Positions 30,412 through 30,746 of a stretch of 30,746 nt of DNA are shown piece by piece. A program made the translations under genes and the position numbers. This DNA is from JBBRLA01 sp038231615 (GTDB lineage: Bacteria > Myxococcota_A > Polyangia > Palsa-1104 > JAEUJZ01). The notes beneath the pieces are model-generated. The model was not told where the DNA came from and made no database searches. It worked only from the letters and a program-made list of their open reading frames with translations. Location of the stretch: NCBI GenBank assembly GCA_038231615.1, contig JBBRLA010000012.1, positions 1 to 30,746 of the forward strand, read 5' to 3'. Numbering within the stretch: position 1 is the first letter of the stretch; each line of letters begins with the position of its first letter.

Positions 30412-30746
30412 GCGGAGCGGAGTGCCGGATCCGGCGGGGCGGTGCTCCTCGCGGAGCGGAGTGCCGGATCCGGCGGGGTGGCGCTCCATGCGGAGCGAAG
30501 TGCCGGATCCGGCGGGGCGGCGCTCCATGCGGAGCGAAGTGCCGGATCCGGCGGGGCGGCGCTCCATGCGGAGCGAAGTGCCGGATCCGGCGGGGTGGTG
30601 CTCCACGCGGAGCGAGGTGCCGAATTCCGGCGGGGCAGCGCTCCATGCGGAGCGAAGTGCCGGATCCGGCGGGGTGGTGCTCCACGCGGAGCGAGGTGCC
30701 GAATTCCGGCGGGGCAGCGCTCCATGCGGAGCGAAGTGCCGGATCC
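30412..30746. repeat. 39/40-bp tandem array with two palindromes per unit
   Basis: Eight full units and part of a ninth: 30412, 30451, 30490, 30529, 30568, 30607, 30647, 30686 and 30726, the last cut by the window end. Six units are 39 bp; units six and eight are 40 bp through a GGATCC to GAATTCC change. Units five plus six equal units seven plus eight exactly, a 79-bp duplication. Each typical unit contains the palindrome GCCGGATCCGGC and, at the unit border, CGCTCC-ATGC-GGAGCG, which can fold as a hairpin. The array starts 8 bases after the stop of the preceding gene. There are no spacers, so it is not a CRISPR array. Confidence 0.97.

Noticed and set aside
30113..30725. Pro/Arg repeat proteins (13-residue repeats) read from the minus strand of the tandem array
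   Set aside because: The 40-bp units shift the frame within the array, no ribosome site is seen, and the open frames follow from the GC-rich unit having no stop codons.
30412..30746. CRISPR array
   Set aside because: Units abut directly with no unique spacers, and no cas genes are near.

Overview
The window reads as chromosomal DNA of a myxobacterium (Myxococcota). It is GC-rich. It carries two Hanks-type Ser/Thr kinases, a PilZ protein of the type common in Myxococcus, a long FrzS/AglZ-like pseudo-receiver plus coiled-coil protein, several lipoproteins, and two secreted proteins ending in MYXO-CTERM-like tails (Gly-Cys, membrane helix, Arg cluster). I saw no rRNA, tRNA, CRISPR array or intact insertion sequence.

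Layout, left to right. 0.2-2.7 kb: a double-psi-barrel lipoprotein converges on a two-gene operon (PlsC-like acyltransferase, then an atypical SDR epimerase). 2.9-6.2 kb: transposase wreckage (an IS1182-like deletion remnant on the left, an IS21/ISNCY chimera on the right) brackets a PilZ gene and a sigma-54-type AAA+ regulator. 6.2-8.6 kb: a DUF6544-like membrane protein and a FHA-kinase. 8.8-12.9 kb: a pair made of a large surface lipoprotein and an OmpA-family porin-like protein with calcium-binding repeats. 13.0-15.7 kb: a copper chaperone overlapping a copper P-type ATPase. 15.8-18.9 kb: a sedolisin-type protease lipoprotein and mutM. 18.8-20.9 kb: a PEGA-domain kinase and a small exported TPR-like protein. 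21.3-22.3 kb: a Cys-rich lipoprotein behind a good sigma-54 promoter match. 22.3-25.1 kb: the FrzS/AglZ-like protein, with 18 in-register 11-residue repeats. 25.3-26.2 kb: an LPMO-like copper-site protein whose 3' end runs into what looks like a group II intron ghost. 26.4-29.4 kb: an OmpA/peptidoglycan-binding/metallopeptidase protein followed 13 bp later by an exported HEAT-like protein. 29.6-30.7 kb: a gene broken by one in-frame TAG, then a 39/40-bp palindrome-rich tandem array that runs off the window.

The genes mostly serve the envelope and its signalling: surface lipoproteins, peptidoglycan-binding proteins, secreted proteases, copper handling, kinases and a probable polarity/motility scaffold. 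The most promising points are the putative metallopeptidase-effector and partner pair, the hendecad coiled-coil array, the LPMO-like protein extended into an intron relic, and the palindromic minisatellite. Family names come from motif recognition and memory, without database searches.
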